Source: Neorhizobium sp. UBA3556 (lineage in GTDB: Bacteria > Pseudomonadota > Alphaproteobacteria > Rhizobiales > Rhizobiaceae). Taken from it: 64,000 bases of DNA. How positions within the stretch are numbered: the first letter of the stretch is position 1; each line of letters starts with the position of its first letter. Shown one piece after another: positions 43,783 through 53,105 of the stretch. The stretch lies in contig DFNX01000003.1 of the NCBI GenBank assembly GCA_002376235.1, positions 62,001-126,000 on the forward strand, written 5' to 3'. Made by a program: the position numbers and the translations under genes. The notes beneath the pieces were generated by a model. The model saw only the letters and a list, made by a program, of their open reading frames with translations, searched no databases and had not been told where the DNA came from.

Positions 43783-44679
43783 CTAGACCGTCACCCGCTC
43801 CCGCCGGCTAAGAACCAGCAGCAAGACCAGACCCGAGATCACCGCCAGATCGCGCCAGAAAATCGGCCCGTAACCGCCCCACAGCGTTTCAGCGACCCCG
43901 ACCACAGCTGCCCCTGCCGCCGATCTAATCGGGTTTGAATGTCCGCCAGCAGCGGAGATCAGAACGACTTTCAAACCGAAAAGTAGGCCTGCGCCGAAAT
44001 CCATCGTTCCGTAATAGGATGTCGCGAGCACGCCGCAGACGGATGCGTAAAGCGCCGCAAATGCATAGGCCGACACGAAGATCCGCGCCGAACTGACGCC
44101 GGACAGTTCGGCGGCAAGAGGATCATCGGAGACAGCCCGCCAGCAGCGGCCGAAACGACTATGCCTGATCGCAATGTCGCCCGCGAAAACCATGACCAGC
44201 ATCAGCGCCGCATTGATCAGCTGCAGAATCGTCAGCGCAACGGCAAAGCCGGCCCACTGCCAGAAGACGACACGGCCATTGAGAAAAGGCGGCAACCAGA
44301 GTTCGCGTGTATCGGAAACAAGCCGCGCTCCTTCCATCAACACCATCACCAGGCCGAGCGAGGCGACGATCATCGCATTCGGCAAGACCGCGGAAAGCGG
44401 CCGCATGACGAACTTCCCGATCGCGACACCTGCCCCCACCCCGGAAATCAGCCCGGCCACCGCACCAAGCGCCAGCGATGCGGGCAGAACGAGCCACAGC
44501 CGATCCCAGCCAATATGGGCGAAGAGAAGATAGATGTGGCCGGAAAAGGCGAAGATCGCGCCATAGGTAATGTCGGCGCGGCGGGTGACGGCAAAGGCAA
44601 TAGCATAACCGAAAGCCAAAGCCGCGTAGAGCGATGCGATCGGTAGGGCATTGGCGATCTGCTGCAGGAAATAGGCCAT
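43783..44679 (-). CDS. Branched-chain amino acid ABC transporter permease (LivH-like), isolated
   Basis: The 298-residue protein from ATG 44679 (GGAG at 6 nt) has about eight membrane helices and LivH marks: QQIANALPIASLYAALAFGYAIAFAVTRRADITYGAIFAFSGHIYL at the start and DPLAAELSGVSSARIFVSAYAFAALYASVCGVLA. No LivM, LivG, LivF or binding protein is next to it. It is divergent from a CGNR-type regulator, 65 bp away, which may control it. Confidence 0.87.
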   Translation of the reverse strand: MAYFLQQIANALPIASLYAALAFGYAIAFAVTRRADITYGAIFAFSGHIYLLFAHIGWDRLWLVLPASLALGAVAGLISGVGAGVAIGKFVMRPLSAVLPNAMIVASLGLVMVLMEGARLVSDTRELWLPPFLNGRVVFWQWAGFAVALTILQLINAALMLVMVFAGDIAIRHSRFGRCWRAVSDDPLAAELSGVSSARIFVSAYAFAALYASVCGVLATSYYGTMDFGAGLLFGLKVVLISAAGGHSNPIRSAAGAAVVGVAETLWGGYGPIFWRDLAVISGLVLLLVLSRRERVTV

Positions 44680-44744
44680 CTGGCGCTCCAATCCATGAGG
44701 CCGAATATAACTGGTAAAAGCGATTTTGAAAGTTATAATCGCCC

Positions 44745-45290
44745 ATGACCTTTTCGTGGACACAACATCGTTTTGCCGGAGGCTCGCTGGCGCTGGACGT
44801 TGCCAATAGCGTCATCCTGCGCTTCGACCCGGCCCGCAGCGTGGATCGCTTTGCCGAGCCGGCACAACTGGATGCGTTTCCGATAGCTGCAGGCGAATTT
44901 TCCGCCGAACGCGCCCTGTTCGGCACGCCTGCTGCCGTGCCGAAGCCGAACCAGGCATCGTTCATTGCGATGCGGGAGGCGATCGATGGTTATTTTCGAG
45001 CCTTCGTGAACAGCGAAGCCCCCCCACCGCTTCTCGCCTCGCTGCTTGAGGCGACCGCAGTCATCTTGCGGATCGGGGCGAGAGGATCGCTTGAGAGCGA
45101 GACGGCCTATTCGGCTCTGCGGCTGTTGTCCGACACCGAGAAGAAGAGGATCAGGATCTGCGGCAATTGCGGCTGGCTGTTCATCGACCGCAGCAAGAAC
45201 CGCAGCCGCATCTGGTGCGACATGGCTGTATGCGGCAATCGGGTGAAGGCCGCGCGTCACTACCATGCCAGGAAGGATCGGCTGCCATGA
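44745..45290 (+). CDS. CGNR zinc-finger (ABATE domain) regulator
   Basis: The 181-residue protein has the ABATE N-terminal domain (GGSLALDVANSVILRFD) and the C-terminal CGNR zinc finger (CGNCGWLFIDRSKNRSRIWCDMAVCGNRVKAARHY; Cys pairs visible). Such proteins are probable DNA-binding regulators. Its TGA overlaps the ATG of the next gene (ATGA at 45287-45290). Divergent from the LivH-like permease. Confidence 0.88.
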   Translation: MTFSWTQHRFAGGSLALDVANSVILRFDPARSVDRFAEPAQLDAFPIAAGEFSAERALFGTPAAVPKPNQASFIAMREAIDGYFRAFVNSEAPPPLLASLLEATAVILRIGARGSLESETAYSALRLLSDTEKKRIRICGNCGWLFIDRSKNRSRIWCDMAVCGNRVKAARHYHARKDRLP

Positions 45291-45790
45291 AGACCGCGGC
45301 GCTCGCGGCTGCTTTCGTTATCCTCCTTCTGGCTTCCTGCCAGCGGGAAACGGAGGGCAAGCTGGTCGAACTTTCCGGGCGTCTATTTGTGTTCAATTAT
45401 CGCGTGGCCACAGCCAACTATCTCGTCACGCTGAAAAAGCTTCGCCCATTGCCGGATGGCAGCATCGTTGCGGCGGAATTCGACAATCCGACGGGCGGCG
45501 ATGCGCTTACAGCCCGGGAGAAGATCTTTCCGATCGACGAGAAGATCGTCATCCAGAGCCCGCATCTGCAATGCGTCCGCAAGGACCACCCCTATGCGGT
45601 GACCATCCGCCTCCTGTCCGCGTCGGGCGACGTGCTGCAGGAAATCGAAACGAGTATTACCTCGGATGTCGACCAGAGCGTGCTGCCCGCCAAGCCGCTC
45701 GTCGTCGGGCCGGGTTACACGCCCAATCCCGATGTCTTTCACGCGGATGGAAGCGAAGACATGTCTGGCGACAGTAACTGTCCGGCATAA
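45287..45790 (+). CDS. Predicted lipoprotein of unknown function
   Basis: Translation begins at ATG 45287, overlapping the CGNR gene stop by 4 nt, and gives 167 residues. The N-terminus has a lipoprotein signal (MKTAALAAAFVILLLASC, lipobox LLASC), so Cys18 would be acylated. The rest contains no domain I recognise; beta-strand-like stretches (LFVFNYRVATANYLVTLKKL, HPYAVTIRLLSASGDVLQEIETSI) suggest a beta-sandwich. It is probably made together with the regulator. A bidirectional terminator follows. Confidence 0.78.
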   Translation: MKTAALAAAFVILLLASCQRETEGKLVELSGRLFVFNYRVATANYLVTLKKLRPLPDGSIVAAEFDNPTGGDALTAREKIFPIDEKIVIQSPHLQCVRKDHPYAVTIRLLSASGDVLQEIETSITSDVDQSVLPAKPLVVGPGYTPNPDVFHADGSEDMSGDSNCPA

Positions 45791-45791
45791 C

Positions 45792-45822
45792 AAAAAAGCC
45801 GGAGCATCAGCCCCGGCTTCTT
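45792..45822. terminator. Bidirectional terminator between the lipoprotein gene and ndk
   Basis: Arms AAGCCGG (45796-45802) and CCGGCTT (45813-45819), flanked by A6 on the left and CTTT on the right. On the minus strand the T6 tail makes a good ndk terminator. Confidence 0.8.
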
Positions 45823-45844
45823 TCAATCATCGCTCGTCTGGCGA

Positions 45845-46267
45845 TTAGCCGACGATTTCGGTTTCTGCGAACCAGTAGGCGATTTCCTGAACGGCGGTTT
45901 CCGGAGCGTCGGAACCGTGAACCGAGTTTTCGCCGATCGACAGAGCGAACTGCTTGCGGATCGTGCCTTCGTCAGCGTTTGCCGGGTTGGTCGCGCCCAT
46001 GATTTCGCGGTTCTTCAGGATGGCGCCTTCGCCTTCCAGAACCTGAACGATGGTCGGGCCGGAAGTCATGCCTTCAACCAGTTCGCCGAAGAACGGACGT
46101 TCCTTGTGAACTGCGTAAAAACCTTCGGCTTCGCGCTTCGACATCCATACGCGCTTGGACGCGATGATGCGCAGGCCGTTGTCTTCGAATACCTTGGTGA
46201 TAGCGCCGGTCAGGTTGCGCTTGGTGGCGTCCGGCTTGATCATCGAGAAGGTGCGTTCAATCGCCAT
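45845..46267 (-). CDS. ndk: Nucleoside diphosphate kinase
   Basis: The 140-residue enzyme balances nucleoside triphosphate pools by phosphate transfer through His117 (in SIGENSVHGSDA). The start TFSMIKPDATKRNLTG, the MTSGPTIVQVLEG block and NPANADEGTIRKQFA are all family hallmarks. The chosen ATG at 46267 is the standard one; the longer frame is not conserved. Terminator shared with the convergent lipoprotein gene. Confidence 0.97.
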   Translation of the reverse strand: MAIERTFSMIKPDATKRNLTGAITKVFEDNGLRIIASKRVWMSKREAEGFYAVHKERPFFGELVEGMTSGPTIVQVLEGEGAILKNREIMGATNPANADEGTIRKQFALSIGENSVHGSDAPETAVQEIAYWFAETEIVG

Positions 46268-46383
46268 CTTGTCTATCCTTTGTTTCCAGGGGCACTTTGC
46301 CAGGGGAAAGTTGGCGGTGTTTACCCGCCCCAAGCGCCGGAAACAAGGGGGTCCCGGCCATTGTGACGCAGCAAACCCGAATT

Positions 46384-47076
46384 TCACGCCGCCGTCACAC
46401 TGCGCCCGACGCCTTCATGTAGGTCGAGGCAGCGCTCGAACCATTCCGCAACCGGGTCATCTGCAGCCAGCACATTCCCGCCGGTGGTGATCCGCATCCA
46501 CTGCAAGGCGCCGAACAGAATGTAATCGGCAAACAGCGGACCATCGCCGCCAATGAAATCCTGATAACCGAGCATCTGGCGCATCGGCTCCAGCTTTGCC
46601 GCAAATGTGGCCACAGCAGCCTCACGCCCGGCGCGCAGATCTTCCAGCGACCTGCCGAGCATCTTTTCGCGTGTCGTCCGAAAATAAGTCCGGTCGGTCT
46701 CGTCCAGCATGTCGTGGATATCGGCAACCGCGATGCCGGTGACCGCCGGGTGGATGATGCTCTGCGAAAACCGTTCGACGAACCGGGAGAGCGCCTTGCC
46801 GCCCTCGCCGCCGAACAAGCTCGGCCGGTTCGGATAGTGCTCCTCCAGATAGAGCGCAATATCGAAACTGTCGCGGATCAGCTCGTTGCCATCCCGCAGG
46901 ATCGGCACAGTCTTGGAAAATCCGTTCTCCAGTTCCGGGATCTGGGTGAAGGGCGTCGGCTTCTCGATGAAATCCAGCCCCTTGTGCTTCAGCGCCAGCA
47001 CTACCTTCCAGCAATGCGGAGAGAAAGGGCGGTTCTCGTCGGCACCGCAAAGGGAATAGAGCATACGGGTGGTCAT
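46384..47076 (-). CDS. Glutathione S-transferase family protein
   Basis: The 230-residue protein has the thioredoxin-like domain (CGADENRPFSPHCWKVVLALKHKGLDF with a probable catalytic Ser/Cys, and TVPILRDGNELIRDSFDIALYLEEHYP) and a helical C-terminal domain. GGAG precedes ATG 47076 by 7 nt. It is about 150 bp from the divergent DinB gene. Substrate unknown. Confidence 0.9.
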   Translation of the reverse strand: MTTRMLYSLCGADENRPFSPHCWKVVLALKHKGLDFIEKPTPFTQIPELENGFSKTVPILRDGNELIRDSFDIALYLEEHYPNRPSLFGGEGGKALSRFVERFSQSIIHPAVTGIAVADIHDMLDETDRTYFRTTREKMLGRSLEDLRAGREAAVATFAAKLEPMRQMLGYQDFIGGDGPLFADYILFGALQWMRITTGGNVLAADDPVAEWFERCLDLHEGVGRSVTAA

Positions 47077-47226
47077 CAAGGGTCTCCAAATCTTCCGTTC
47101 GAAACCTGATGATGATCAGGAATATGGCTGCAATCCAATCAGAATATTTCATGCATTGCATAAGACCCGCGTGATGCGCTTTGCTGTAGGGGGAAATTGT
47201 CGAAACGGGCCACGCGGGAGGACCAT

Positions 47227-47739
47227 ATGCAGCGCCATTTCCAAATGCTTGCCGATTACAATCACTGGGCCAACAATCGGGTCTATGATGGATGTGCTGC
47301 GCTCAACGACGAGGATTACCGTGCCGATCGCGGCGCATTTTTCGGCTCGGCGCATCGCACACTCAACCATCTCCTCGTCGCCGACCGGATCTGGCTCAGA
47401 CGCATTACCGGCATCGGCACGGCGCCGATGGAACTTAACGTCATCCTGTTCGAGGATTTTGACGAGCTTCGCGCCGCGCGAAAAACGGAAGACGATCGCT
47501 TCATCGCGCTGACAAAATCCCTTTCGCCGCAGGACTTCGAGCGCGCAGTGACCTATACGCCGGTCAGCAATCCCGTTCCGGTTACCGATCCGCTCGCCGG
47601 AATGCTAGCACATGTGTTCAACCACCAGACCCATCATCGCGGACAAATCCACACGATCCTGACTTCGCTTGGCCAACCTTCCATCGTACTGGACATGATC
47701 GCGTTTCTCAGGACCGACGGAAAACACTGGATGTCGTGA
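47227..47739 (+). CDS. DinB family protein
   Basis: The 170-residue protein has the DinB four-helix fold with a His triad: TLNHLLVADRIWLRRI in the middle and FNHQTHHRGQIHTIL near residue 135, the metal-binding set of DinB/YfiT proteins. Several family members are thiol-S-transferases or mycothiol/bacillithiol enzymes; the substrate is unknown. GGAGG precedes ATG 47227 by about 5 nt. Confidence 0.92.
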   Translation: MQRHFQMLADYNHWANNRVYDGCAALNDEDYRADRGAFFGSAHRTLNHLLVADRIWLRRITGIGTAPMELNVILFEDFDELRAARKTEDDRFIALTKSLSPQDFERAVTYTPVSNPVPVTDPLAGMLAHVFNHQTHHRGQIHTILTSLGQPSIVLDMIAFLRTDGKHWMS

Positions 47740-47864
47740 ACCGGGCCTTAACCCTCTTTCGCACGAATCCGAGCCTCGATTGCAATCCATGGCGGTATTT
47801 CAGCGGATGTTAACGCAATGCGGCAATCAATCGTCTCCACGTGTGAACGATCAGGAGACGACGG

Positions 47865-48899
47865 ATGCCGACCCAGGCCCGGAAAGCAGCTCAGGACAGG
47901 ACATTGCAGGCGGTCAGCCAACATATGGCCCGCATCGAGGTGAACGGCCTGCCGCGCAACTACGAGCTCTTTTACGAGGCCCATTGCGGCACCGAGGTTG
48001 GATTGTCTCGCGAGGTCATGGCGCTTGCGGTCGCACCGAACCAGATGCTGCTGGACGAGATCGGCATCCGCTATCAATTGCCGGGTTTCGTTGCCAGCGG
48101 CCTGCCGAAATCCCGCGATCCGGACATCCAGATTCTTGCCAACCTGCGCGAGAAGATGGCGAGCGGCGCCGAGCAGAAGCGTGGCTTCAGCCGGGCGCTG
48201 GAAGCCGTCGCCAAAAGCCTGCGTGAGGATAATGGCGCAGGTCCCGGCGATATTCTGGCCGAAATCGAATATCTCAGCGTCTCGCTTTCCGATGCTGTCG
48301 TGGCCGAAACAGAACTGGAAGCCGCCCTGCGTTCCGGCGCCAATCTTCTGACCATGGCAGAACAGAACGTGTCAGGCGCCCGTGCGGTGATGATGCGCGA
48401 CCGGATGACTGGCCTTCCCAACCATGCCGCCTTTACCGAACGGCTGGAAGCGCTTTATGCCGATGAAAACGATAGCCGCGATACAGCGCTCTTCCTCGTC
48501 GCCGTCAGCGATATTTCCGAAATTGCCGACACCTATGGCGAGGCAGCCGCCACTCGGATCGTCAAGAAGGCGGCCGCGATCTTCCGCAAGACAATCAAGA
48601 AGGACGATTTTCTTGCCCGCATCGGCAAGGCGGAGTTCGCCTTCCTGTTCCGCCATGTCGGTCGCGACGCGATCAAGCCGATCGCGACCCGCCTGACGGC
48701 TTCGATCAACGACAATCTCATCGTCGCGATTTCCGAAGGCGCACCCGCCATCCGGCTTTCGATGGGCGCGGCCATTGCAACCGACGCGTTTTCACCGCAG
48801 CAATTGCGCCAACAGGCCGTTCTCGCCGCCGAGGCGTCACGGGCCAACCCACGCATGAATGTCATCATTCACGGGGACACGGGGCGACCGGGCGCCTGA
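47865..48899 (+). CDS. GGDEF-domain protein with degenerate active site
   Basis: The 344-residue protein has a helical N-terminal region (1-170) rich in charged residues and no membrane segment, followed by a GGDEF-type domain (about 178-340) opening with RDRMTGLPNHAAF. The active-site motif, normally (R)xGG(D/E)EF, reads ARIGKAEF (Gly254-Lys255-Ala256-Glu257-Phe258). It probably lacks diguanylate cyclase activity but may bind c-di-GMP or GTP, or act by protein contacts. It is soluble, and convergent with a chemoreceptor gene. Confidence 0.82.
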   Translation: MPTQARKAAQDRTLQAVSQHMARIEVNGLPRNYELFYEAHCGTEVGLSREVMALAVAPNQMLLDEIGIRYQLPGFVASGLPKSRDPDIQILANLREKMASGAEQKRGFSRALEAVAKSLREDNGAGPGDILAEIEYLSVSLSDAVVAETELEAALRSGANLLTMAEQNVSGARAVMMRDRMTGLPNHAAFTERLEALYADENDSRDTALFLVAVSDISEIADTYGEAAATRIVKKAAAIFRKTIKKDDFLARIGKAEFAFLFRHVGRDAIKPIATRLTASINDNLIVAISEGAPAIRLSMGAAIATDAFSPQQLRQQAVLAAEASRANPRMNVIIHGDTGRPGA

Positions 48900-48981
48900 A
48901 AACTGCATGTTGCGGATTACCTCTCATGTCCCTTTGTGAGGTAGCCTGCATCGATGTCCAGACAGCGCTGATAAGGCCTTG

Positions 48982-50595
48982 TCAGGCTGCGTGGCGGGCG
49001 GACTTCTCCGATCTGACATCACGCGTGTGCGGTTCACCGACAATGCGGAAGCGGATCATCAATCCTTCCAGTGCATTCGCCTCGTTAGCCAATTGCTGGA
49101 TCGAGGCTGAGCTTTCCTCAACCATCGCTGCGTTCTGCTGAGTGCCGCGGTCGATTTCGGAAATCGTGCCCTCGATCTCAGCCAGACCGCTGGCCTGCTG
49201 CCGAGCGCCTGCGACAATCTTCTCGATCTCACGGCTGATCTCAGTCACTTCGCTGGCGATGACGCGCAGTGCTTCGCCGGCCTGTCCGACCAGAGCGACG
49301 CCGGTAGAAACCTGTTGTCCAGACGCCGTGATCAGCGTTTTGATATCCTTCGCCGCGCTGGCCGAACGTTGTGCAAGCTCCCGCACCTCCTGGGCAACCA
49401 CAGCAAACCCCTTGCCCGCCTCACCAGCGCGCGCTGCTTCGACACCGGCGTTCAAGGCCAGAAGGTTGGTCTGAAAGGCAATTTCGTCGATCACGCCAAT
49501 GATCTGGCCGATCTCGCGCGAAGACGCTTCAATACGGCTCATCGCATCAACTGTATCTGTGACAATGACGCCGGAGCGCTCTGCGCCGCCGCGCGCCTGC
49601 TCGACCATTCGGCCGACCGCATCGGCCACCTGCGCCGTCTGCTTTACGGTGCCGGTCAATATGCCGAGAGCGCTTGCGGTTTGCGTTACGGAAACAGCCT
49701 GACGCTCGGTCCGGGTCGAAAGATCATGCGTGGCGCTGTTGATTTCGGCCGTGCCACCGTGAATGGTCTGAACAACATGGCCGACCTGGGAAAGCACGGC
49801 CTCAAGGTTTTCAACCGAGGCATTGAAAGATCCCCTGAGAGTGTCGAGCGCCCCGTGAAAAGGCTGGGTGATGCGGTAGGCAATGTTGCCGGACGAGAGC
49901 TGTTGAAGCGCCTCACCCAAACGATCCACGGCATTGCGTACAGCTTGCGCTTCGATCGCCTTTTCGTCTTCGTGCCTTAACCGCTCCTCCGCGGCCAAGC
50001 GATCGGATGCACTCGCCCGTTCGGACATTTCGATTGCGTTGCGTTCGGCCTTGTTGGCGGCGATTACCGCATTATCCGATGCCTCAAAGGCATTAACGAC
50101 AGCTCGGGTAAGTGCTGCCAGAACACAGGTCTGAACGACGAGAATGACCGCATGCAGGCCGACCCGCAGCAAATCCGTCTCGCCGGGAAAAGCAGCAAGC
50201 GGCATGATCAGGAAGAGCAGAAGATGATGCGCCGCCACCAGCGCCGCGTAACCCGCAATTGCGCGCCAGTCGATCCATGCAGCGCAGATTGCCAGAGATG
50301 CGAAGAAATACATATGCAGATCGATCTGCAGCTGCGACCCGGAGAAATCGTAAACCAGGATTGCAACAGTTGCCGCCTGGGCCATGGATGTTACTATTCT
50401 CGTCGTTTCTCCCGTGCGCTCCCGCCACCAAACTGCCGTAGCCGACGCGACAATGAGAAGACCGGCCGCAACGGACAGGACACCAAACTCATCTGTATAG
50501 AACAGATTGCGGACAAGGATAAAAATCAGATTGCCCCAAAGCAGGCCGACGATTCCGATCGAGGCCGTGCTGCGAAGTTGTGCAAGCGAGTTCAT
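48982..50595 (-). CDS. Methyl-accepting chemotaxis protein with multi-pass membrane sensor
   Basis: The 537-residue receptor has about six membrane helices within residues 10-165 and no sizeable periplasmic domain, so it senses within or near the membrane. A linker and HAMP-like segment (about 215-275, ALQQLSSGNIAYRITQPFHGALDTLRGSFN) lead to the signalling domain with the tip EIAFQTNLLALNAGVEAARAGEAGKGFAVVAQEVRELA. Its ATG overlaps the TGA of the small gene upstream (50592-50595), so the two are translationally coupled. Ligand unknown. Confidence 0.93.
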   Translation of the reverse strand: MNSLAQLRSTASIGIVGLLWGNLIFILVRNLFYTDEFGVLSVAAGLLIVASATAVWWRERTGETTRIVTSMAQAATVAILVYDFSGSQLQIDLHMYFFASLAICAAWIDWRAIAGYAALVAAHHLLLFLIMPLAAFPGETDLLRVGLHAVILVVQTCVLAALTRAVVNAFEASDNAVIAANKAERNAIEMSERASASDRLAAEERLRHEDEKAIEAQAVRNAVDRLGEALQQLSSGNIAYRITQPFHGALDTLRGSFNASVENLEAVLSQVGHVVQTIHGGTAEINSATHDLSTRTERQAVSVTQTASALGILTGTVKQTAQVADAVGRMVEQARGGAERSGVIVTDTVDAMSRIEASSREIGQIIGVIDEIAFQTNLLALNAGVEAARAGEAGKGFAVVAQEVRELAQRSASAAKDIKTLITASGQQVSTGVALVGQAGEALRVIASEVTEISREIEKIVAGARQQASGLAEIEGTISEIDRGTQQNAAMVEESSASIQQLANEANALEGLMIRFRIVGEPHTRDVRSEKSARHAA

Positions 50596-50897
50596 TCCTC
50601 ATTCCCTTTGAGACAGCCGAGGGCCAATTGATGATTGAGCACGAGCAATGCGCCCGCTCTCATGAGCTTTGTCGGGAAATCTCGGTCCTCCGAATAACCG
50701 ACGGTCATCCAGTCATAGCGTCCGGTTGCCACGAACGAGCCACCCGCACGACCTATCACTGAAATCCCGTAGCCGGTTTTTTGTGTGGGATCTGTCAGCA
50801 CCAGGACAAAATGCCCGGAAGGTGCTGCCCACACGGCGAGAACGAGCGCCAGATAGATGACGAAATTCAAACCTATGATGGTGCGGCTTATTTTCAT
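50592..50897 (-). CDS. Small membrane-anchored protein coupled to a chemoreceptor
   Basis: The 101-residue protein from ATG 50897 (GGAG at 6 nt) has one hydrophobic segment (IIGLNFVIYLALVLAVWA, residues about 7-24), either an uncleaved anchor or a signal peptide, followed by a domain with VIGRAGGSFVATGRYDWMTVGYSEDRDF and LMRAGALLVLNHQLALGC. I do not recognise the family. Its stop codon overlaps the start of the chemoreceptor gene (ATGA), which argues for a functional link, possibly a periplasmic ligand-sensing or stabilising partner. Confidence 0.75.
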   Translation of the reverse strand: MKISRTIIGLNFVIYLALVLAVWAAPSGHFVLVLTDPTQKTGYGISVIGRAGGSFVATGRYDWMTVGYSEDRDFPTKLMRAGALLVLNHQLALGCLKGNEE

Positions 50898-51119
50898 TCC
50901 ATTCTCCAGCACCAAGTGGCGAACCGTTCGGCACGCATCGTCTCCCGCTTTGCCGCAGGCTTGCGAAGGAGAGCCATCCCGATAGCACCCTACGCAACCA
51001 CAACTAATGCGCGATAAATTGCAATTGCCAGTTTATCAAAGTGATTTCCTGGGTCCGAGTACACCCATAGCAAGGCAGCCGTCTTGCGTTGACAGCGTGT
51101 TTCGGCCAAAACCGCCGCC

Positions 51120-53006
51120 ATGATCACGATCACAGACCTTTCCGCCCGCATCGCTGGACGCCTTCTCATCGACCATGCCAGCGTGACGCTTCCGGCGGGC
51201 ACGAAGGCAGGCCTTGTTGGCCGCAACGGCGCCGGCAAATCGACGCTGTTCCGCATCATTACCGGCGATCTGGCATCGGAGAGCGGATCCGTCTCGATCC
51301 CGAAAAATGCCCGGATTGGCCAGGTGGCTCAGGAAGCGCCGGGCACGGAAGAATCGCTGATCTCAATCGTCATGTCAGCAGACAAGGAGCGGGCAGCACT
51401 GCTCGCTGAAGCCGAGACGGCGACCGATCCGAACCGTATTGCCGAAATCCAGATGCGGCTGGTCGATATCGACGCACATTCGGCGGAAGCGCGGGCGGCG
51501 AGCATTCTTGCCGGCCTCGGCTTTAATGCCGAAGCGCAGCTTCGCCCCGCCTCGTCGTTTTCCGGCGGCTGGCGCATGCGTGTGGCGCTTGCGGCCGTGC
51601 TGTTTGCCGAACCGGATCTGCTCCTGCTCGACGAGCCGACCAACTATCTCGACCTCGAAGGTACGATGTGGCTTGAGGATTATGTGCGGCGGTATCCGCA
51701 CACCGTCATCGTCATTTCCCACGACCGCGACATGCTGAACAACGCTGTCAATTCGATCGTACATCTCGACCAGCAGAAGCTGACCTTCTATCGCGGCGGT
51801 TACGACCAGTTCGAGCGGCAGAAGGCCGAGAACGACGAATTGCAGATGAAGGCAAAGGCGAAAAGCGACGCCGCCAGAAAACATATCCAAAGCTATATCG
51901 ACCGCTTCCGCTACAAGGCATCCAAGGCCCGGCAGGCGCAGAGCCGCATCAAGGCACTGGAGCGCATGGGTACGGTTTCGGCCGTGGTCGAGGATCATGT
52001 GCAGCCGATCACCTTCCCGGCTCCCGAAAAGCAGCCCGCGTCTCCGATCGTTGCCATTTCCAAGGGCGGCGTCGGTTACGAGCCGGGCAAGCCAATACTA
52101 AAGAACATTTCGCTGCGGATCGACAATGACGACCGCATCGCCCTGCTCGGCTCCAACGGCAACGGCAAGTCTACCTTCGCCAAGCTGATTTCCGGCAGGC
52201 TCGGCCTTGACGGCGGCGAGATGAAGCTCGCTCCTTCGCTGTCGATCGGCTTTTTCGCCCAGCACCAGCTGGACGATCTGATCCCGAACGAATCCCCCGT
52301 CGACCATGTGCGCCGGCTGATGCCCGATGCGCCGGAAGCCAAGGTGCGCGCCCGCGTGGCGCAGATGGGACTTGCGACGGAAAAGATGGCAACCGCCGCC
52401 AAGGATCTGTCCGGTGGTGAAAAGGCCCGCCTGTTGATGGGCCTCGCCGCCTTCCACGCGCCGAACCTGCTTATCCTCGACGAACCGACCAACCATCTCG
52501 ACATCGACAGTCGTCGGGCGTTGATCGAGGCGCTGAACGATTATGACGGCGCCGTCATCCTGATCTCTCACGATCGCCACCTGATCGAGGCAACCGTCGA
52601 CCGGCTGTGGCTGGTCAACGACGGCACGGTCAAGGCATTCGAAGGCGACCTTGAGGAATACCGTGACCTGATCGTTGCCTCGAACCGCAAGAAGGACGAC
52701 AAACCGCAGGCGGCAGCCGACGAGCAGGTCAACAAGGCCGACCAGCGCAAGGCGAATGCCGAAAAACGCGCCTCGCTTGCGCCGCTGAAGAAAAAGATCA
52801 ACGAAATCGAATCCTTGACGGGCAAGCTTGAGAAGCTGATTCAGGGACTTGATAAGGAACTTGCGGACCCCGCCCTCTACGAGAAGGCGCCTGCCAAGGC
52901 GGCTCAAAAGGCCAAGGAGCGTGGCGAAGCCGCTGCAAAACTTTCCGCCGCCGAAGAGGAATGGCTGATGCTGTCGTCGGAATATGAAGAGGCGATGGCG
53001 GGCTAA
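51120..53006 (+). CDS. ABC-F family ATPase
   Basis: The 628-residue protein has two ABC domains without membrane helices. Walker A motifs are GRNGAGKST and GSNGNGKST; signatures are SFSGGWRMRV and LSGGEKARL; Walker B blocks are LLLLDEPTNYLDLEG and LLILDEPTNHLDIDS. A linker of the ABC-F type (RKHIQSYIDRFRYKASKARQAQSRIKALERM) joins them, and a Lys/Glu-rich coiled coil closes the C-terminus. ABC-F proteins bind the ribosome and resolve stalls; this looks like a YheS/Uup-type factor. No clear Shine-Dalgarno sequence precedes the ATG. Confidence 0.93.
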   Translation: MITITDLSARIAGRLLIDHASVTLPAGTKAGLVGRNGAGKSTLFRIITGDLASESGSVSIPKNARIGQVAQEAPGTEESLISIVMSADKERAALLAEAETATDPNRIAEIQMRLVDIDAHSAEARAASILAGLGFNAEAQLRPASSFSGGWRMRVALAAVLFAEPDLLLLDEPTNYLDLEGTMWLEDYVRRYPHTVIVISHDRDMLNNAVNSIVHLDQQKLTFYRGGYDQFERQKAENDELQMKAKAKSDAARKHIQSYIDRFRYKASKARQAQSRIKALERMGTVSAVVEDHVQPITFPAPEKQPASPIVAISKGGVGYEPGKPILKNISLRIDNDDRIALLGSNGNGKSTFAKLISGRLGLDGGEMKLAPSLSIGFFAQHQLDDLIPNESPVDHVRRLMPDAPEAKVRARVAQMGLATEKMATAAKDLSGGEKARLLMGLAAFHAPNLLILDEPTNHLDIDSRRALIEALNDYDGAVILISHDRHLIEATVDRLWLVNDGTVKAFEGDLEEYRDLIVASNRKKDDKPQAAADEQVNKADQRKANAEKRASLAPLKKKINEIESLTGKLEKLIQGLDKELADPALYEKAPAKAAQKAKERGEAAAKLSAAEEEWLMLSSEYEEAMAG

Positions 53007-53105
53007 AATCCTTCTGAGTTTCCGTCAGAAATGATGACAGCGACAGTTGCCCCTTCCCCCTTCGATGCATAGGTAAAGGCTTCCCGAGTGCACGAGGAGG
53101 CCATG

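Noticed and set aside
48900..48981. Two imperfect hairpins between the GGDEF and chemoreceptor genes
   Set aside because: Each stem has a mismatch and no T-run follows on either strand, so I did not call a terminator.
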